From: Pseudacidovorax sp. NFM-22
Lineage (GTDB): Bacteria; Pseudomonadota; Gammaproteobacteria; Burkholderiales; Burkholderiaceae_C
Direction of reading: 5' to 3'
Length of the DNA stretch: 64,000 bases
Assembly: GCF_021401245.1 (NCBI RefSeq)
Contig: NZ_JACBFY010000004.1
Span: 62,001 to 126,000, forward strand
A program made the translations under genes and the position numbers. The notes beneath the pieces are model-generated. The model was given only the letters and a program-made list of their open reading frames with translations, had not been told where the DNA came from and searched no databases. Shown here piece after piece: positions 60,892 to 64,000 of this stretch. Each line of letters opens with the position of its first letter. The first letter of the stretch is position 1.

Positions 60892-63306
60892 CTAGTTGCG
60901 GAACAGGTCGAGGATCCGGTTGCGCTCTTCGCCGCCCGAGGGGGCGCCGGCCGGGTGGTTGCTGCCGTCGATGCCTGGCACCGTCACGGGCTCGACGCCC
61001 AGGGTGCTCACGGCCCGGCCGGGCGTGTAGTCGTCGTAGTAGACCTCGCCACCGATGTTGACCACCCCCGGCGGCGCCTGGATCTCGCTCACCGGCACGC
61101 CCTTGAGGGCGGTCTGCATGAAGCTGATCCAGATCGGCAGGCTCAGGCCGCCGCCCGTCTCGCGGTCGCCCAGCTTTCGGGGCGTGTCGTAGCCCATCCA
61201 CACCACGGCGGTGAGCGTGGGCTGGAAGCCGGCGAACCAGGCGTCCAGCGAATCGTTGGTGGTGCCGGTCTTGCCGTAGAGGTCGACGCGCTTGAGCGTG
61301 GCCTGGGCCTTGGCCGCGGTGCCGCCGCTGGCCACGGACTGCAGCAGGCTGTCCATGATGTAGGCATTGCGCTGGGGAATGGCGCGCGAGGTCTCCCCGC
61401 GCAGCGGCGGCTGCACGTCCACCAGCACCCGGTCCTTGTGGTCGGTGATGCGGGTGATCAGGTAGGGATTCACGCGGTAGCCGCCATTGGCGAACACCGA
61501 ATAGGCCGCCGCCATCTGCATCGGCGTGACCGAGCCGGCGCCCAGCGCCATCGGCAGGTAGGCCGGGTGCTTCTCGCGTTCGAAGCCGAAGTTGGTGATC
61601 CAGTCCTGCGCGTAGCGGGTACCGATGGACTGCAGCACACGGATCGACACCATGTTCTTGGACTTCATCAGCGCCCGGCGCAGCGGCATCGGGCCCTCGA
61701 AGTTGCCGTCGTAGTTCTTCGGTTCCCAGGGCTGGCCGCCGGTGGTGCCGGCATCGAAGAACAGCGGCCCGTCGTTGACCACGGTGCTGGGCATGAAGCC
61801 CTTTTCCAGCGCGGCCGAGTAGATGAAGGGCTTGAAGCTGGAGCCTGGTTGCCGCCACGCCTGCGTGACGTGGTTGAACTTGTTCTTGCCGAAGTCGAAG
61901 CCGCCCACCATCGCCTTGATGGCGCCGTCGCGTGGATCCATGGCCACGAAGGCGCCTTCCACCTCGGGCAGCTGCGTGATCTCCCAGGCCCCCTTGGCCG
62001 TCTTGGCGACGCGGATGACGGCGCCGCGGCGGATGCGCACGTTGGGCGCCGCCTTGTCCGACAGGCCCGACTGGGCCGGGCGCAGGCCTTCGCCGGTGAT
62101 CTGCAGTTCTTCGCCGCTGGCACGGATGGCGGTCACTTCCTTGGGACTGGCCTTGAGCACCACGGCCGACATCACGTCGCCGTTGTCGGGATGCTCGGCC
62201 AGGACGTCGTCAACGGCCTCGTCGAGCTCCTTGGGGTCACTCGGCAGGTCGATGAACTTCTCGGGGCCGCGGTAGATCTGCCGCCGCTCGTAGTCCATGA
62301 TGCCGCGGCGCAGGGCGCTGTAGGCCGCCGATTGCTGCGAGGCAACCAGCGAGGTGTAGACCTTGAGCCCGCGGGTGTAGGTGCTGTCGCCGTACTGCGC
62401 GTACATCAGCTGGCGGACCGTCTCGGCCACGTATTCGGCATGCAGGCGGTCCGGGTCGTTGGCGTTGCGCAGGTGCAGCCGCTCGGCGCGGGCCTCCTTG
62501 GCCTGTGCCTCGGTGATGAAGCCGGCCTCGACCATGCGGTCGACGACGTACAGCTGGCGCGCCCGCGCGCGGGAGGGGTTGTTGACCGGGTTGTTGGCGC
62601 CCGGTGCCTTGGGCAGCCCGGCCAGCATGGCGGCCTCGGCGATGGTGATGTCCTGCAGCGGCTTGCCGAAGTACGACTCGGAGGCCGCCGCGAAGCCGTA
62701 GGAGCGGTTGCCCAGGTAGATCTGGTTCAGGTAGATCTCGAGGATCTGGTCCTTGCTGAGCTGATGCTCCAGCTTGAAGGCCAGCAGGATCTCGTAGATC
62801 TTGCGGGTGAGCGTCTTCTCGGAGCTGAGGTAGACGTTGCGCGCCACCTGCATGGAGATGGTCGATGCGCCCTGGCTCTTCACCCGGTTGAGGTTGGCCA
62901 GGCCGGCGCGGATCACGCCCTTGTAGTCCACCCCGCCGTGGTCGTAGAAGCGGGCATCTTCCGCCGCCAGCACCGCCTCCTTCATCACCTTGGGCACGGT
63001 GGCGATGGGCGTGAGGTTGCGGCGCTCCTCGCCGAACTCGCCGATCTGGATGCCTTCCGCGGAGAAGACGCGCAGCGGCAGCTTGGGCCGGTAGTCGGCG
63101 AGCTCCGAGACGTCCGGCAGGTTGGGATAGGCGACGGCGAGGGCGACCGCCCCCACCAGCAGCGCGCTGGCGACGGCGGCACCCGCAATGCCCAGCATCC
63201 ACAGGAGGATGCGCGTGGTCCAACGCAGCCAGGCGGGCCCGGGCGGGCGCTTCTGGGCCTTGTCTTCTCGGGGGGAGGGCGCCGGCGCGCGTGAGGAGGG
63301 GGGCAT
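60892..63306 (-). CDS. mrcA: Penicillin-binding protein 1A (bifunctional peptidoglycan synthase)
   Basis: 804 residues. One N-terminal membrane anchor (about residues 33-60). Glycosyltransferase domain with EDARFYDHGGVDYKG near residue 116 and QGASTISMQVARN near 145. Transpeptidase domain with the SxxK serine in GSSFKPF near residue 480, SKNM near 540 and KTGTTN near 685. An intervening OB-like region (about 330-430) is typical of Gram-negative PBP1A. Divergent from pilM, the classical ponA-pilM arrangement. Confidence 0.95.
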   Translation of the reverse strand: MPPSSRAPAPSPREDKAQKRPPGPAWLRWTTRILLWMLGIAGAAVASALLVGAVALAVAYPNLPDVSELADYRPKLPLRVFSAEGIQIGEFGEERRNLTPIATVPKVMKEAVLAAEDARFYDHGGVDYKGVIRAGLANLNRVKSQGASTISMQVARNVYLSSEKTLTRKIYEILLAFKLEHQLSKDQILEIYLNQIYLGNRSYGFAAASESYFGKPLQDITIAEAAMLAGLPKAPGANNPVNNPSRARARQLYVVDRMVEAGFITEAQAKEARAERLHLRNANDPDRLHAEYVAETVRQLMYAQYGDSTYTRGLKVYTSLVASQQSAAYSALRRGIMDYERRQIYRGPEKFIDLPSDPKELDEAVDDVLAEHPDNGDVMSAVVLKASPKEVTAIRASGEELQITGEGLRPAQSGLSDKAAPNVRIRRGAVIRVAKTAKGAWEITQLPEVEGAFVAMDPRDGAIKAMVGGFDFGKNKFNHVTQAWRQPGSSFKPFIYSAALEKGFMPSTVVNDGPLFFDAGTTGGQPWEPKNYDGNFEGPMPLRRALMKSKNMVSIRVLQSIGTRYAQDWITNFGFEREKHPAYLPMALGAGSVTPMQMAAAYSVFANGGYRVNPYLITRITDHKDRVLVDVQPPLRGETSRAIPQRNAYIMDSLLQSVASGGTAAKAQATLKRVDLYGKTGTTNDSLDAWFAGFQPTLTAVVWMGYDTPRKLGDRETGGGLSLPIWISFMQTALKGVPVSEIQAPPGVVNIGGEVYYDDYTPGRAVSTLGVEPVTVPGIDGSNHPAGAPSGGEERNRILDLFRN

Positions 63307-63441
63307 GGGGCGAGAGGCTCTTGGGGCCGCGGATTATAAAAACCGGGTCGCTTCTCACCCCTGGTTACACTGATCGTTACTTTGGGTTGAGGATGCGGGG
63401 GTCTGGCTTCGTATTCTTTTAACAACTAATGCAATTTCGTT

Positions 63442-63461
63442 AAAAAAAGCCGACGGCGGCT
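63442..63461 (-). terminator. Terminator-like hairpin upstream of ponA, leftward strand
   Basis: Read leftwards, AGCCG-ccgt-CGGCT is followed by seven T. It stands in the divergent region, about 135 bp before the PBP1A start and 90 bp before pilM. It could attenuate ponA or block antisense transcription from pilM. The stem is only 5 bp. Confidence 0.4.
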
Positions 63462-63551
63462 GTTGGTGCGGGGGGTGTTGCGCTGATAGCATCTATTCAC
63501 ACGCATTTCTTGCCAAGTGTTACAAGCACGTGAACGGCTGAGCGTCCTCCG

Positions 63552-64000
63552 ATGGCCCTTGGATCACTTTTTCGTCGACAGCCGCCGCCTCTTCTGGGTC
63601 TGGACGTCTCTTCGTCCAGCGTGAAGCTGGTGGAACTCGAGCGCAACCCCGCAGGCAAGCTGGTGCTTCTGCGATGCGCGATCGAGCCCCTGGAGCGTGG
63701 CTGGATCACTGACGGCAACGTCGAGAAGTTCGACGAGGTGGCCGAAGCCGTCCGTCGGGCCGTCCGCAAGAGCGGCGCCAGAACGAAGAACGCCGCCCTG
63801 GCGCTGCCGCCGTCGGCCGTGATCACCAAGAAGGTGATCCTGCCGGCCGGCCTGAGCGAAACGGAGCTCGAGGTCCAGGTCGAGTCCGAAGCCAACCAAT
63901 ACATCCCCTTCTCGCTGGACGAGGTCAGCCTCGACTTCTGCGTCATGGGCCCCAGCGCGGGCAGCCCCGAGGATGTGGAGGTGCTGATCGCCGCCTCCCG
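63552..64000 (+). CDS. pilM: Type IV pilus assembly protein PilM, 3' truncated by the window
   Basis: The first 149 residues are present and the frame is open to the window end. LLGLDVSSSSVKLVEL near residue 19 is the phosphate-binding motif of the actin-like PilM fold, and LPPSAVITKKVILPAGLSE and VESEANQYIPFSLDEVSLDF are typical PilM blocks. PilM is the cytoplasmic part of the PilMNOP complex. A weak promoter (TTGGTG at 63463, TAGCAT at 63487, 18-bp spacer) lies upstream. pilNOPQ would be expected downstream. Confidence 0.93.
   Translation, partial: MALGSLFRRQPPPLLGLDVSSSSVKLVELERNPAGKLVLLRCAIEPLERGWITDGNVEKFDEVAEAVRRAVRKSGARTKNAALALPPSAVITKKVILPAGLSETELEVQVESEANQYIPFSLDEVSLDFCVMGPSAGSPEDVEVLIAAS

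Overview
The window is about 64 kb of GC-rich chromosome with densely packed genes. It most likely comes from a betaproteobacterium of the order Burkholderiales, probably family Comamonadaceae. This is inferred from the gene repertoire and orders: Bug-type (TctC) receptor, monomeric isocitrate dehydrogenase, system II cytochrome c maturation (ResB/CcsA) beside cytochrome c4 and engB, the lysA-lptM / cyaY / ponA / pilM neighbourhood, and GC-rich intergenic repeats. No rRNA, tRNA, IS element, prophage or CRISPR array was seen.

Layout. 1-4360: the 3' part of a peptide-type ABC importer (receptor, one permease, two ATPases; the partner permease is not between them). 4480-8791: an iron/phosphonate-type ABC importer with a fused double permease. 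8883-10850: a lipoprotein 5'-nucleotidase. 11131-16698: sugar-phosphate genes (zwf, a HAD phosphatase, tal, pgi) with a lipocalin. 16832-21418: monomeric icd, then groS-groL under a CIRCE operator. 21712-28175: a small periplasmic protein, a TonB siderophore receptor with a PepSY membrane protein and a small membrane protein, then a second TonB receptor resembling PqqU/YncD. 28296-30817: an NCS2 nucleobase permease divergent from a LysR gene. 30825-39660: a seven-gene leftward set (Rieske oxygenase, glutamine-synthetase-like ligase, complete Liv-type importer) divergent from a GntR regulator. 39671-46420: a LysR gene divergent from dadA-like, hyuA-like, hyuB-like and Bug receptor genes. 46421-47580: 1.16 kb without a gene, filled with repeats. 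47581-50845: metK with a SAM-II-like leader, then two lipid A acyltransferase genes. 50930-58893: epoxide hydrolase-like gene, engB, cytochrome c4, resB-ccsA, msrP-msrQ. 58932-64000: lysA-lptM, cyaY, ponA and the start of pilM.

How the genes work together. Translational overlaps (ATGA, TGATG or GTGA) tie many pairs: the two peptide ABC ATPases, tal-pgi, the PepSY pair, livM-livH, dadA-hyuA, hyuB-Bug, resB-ccsA, msrP-msrQ, lptM-lysA. The two accessory catabolic islands (30.8-39.7 kb and 39.7-46.4 kb) each pair a transport component with unusual enzymes and a divergent regulator, and their substrates are not known. The most unusual non-coding signal is a pair of ~243-bp elements at 46584-46827 and 47132-47372, in opposite orientation. 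Their cores are alike, but each is closed by 43-nt inverted arms whose sequence differs between copies while pairing is kept. A second repeat family (2120-2233 and 10922-11054) also shows paired compensatory changes.
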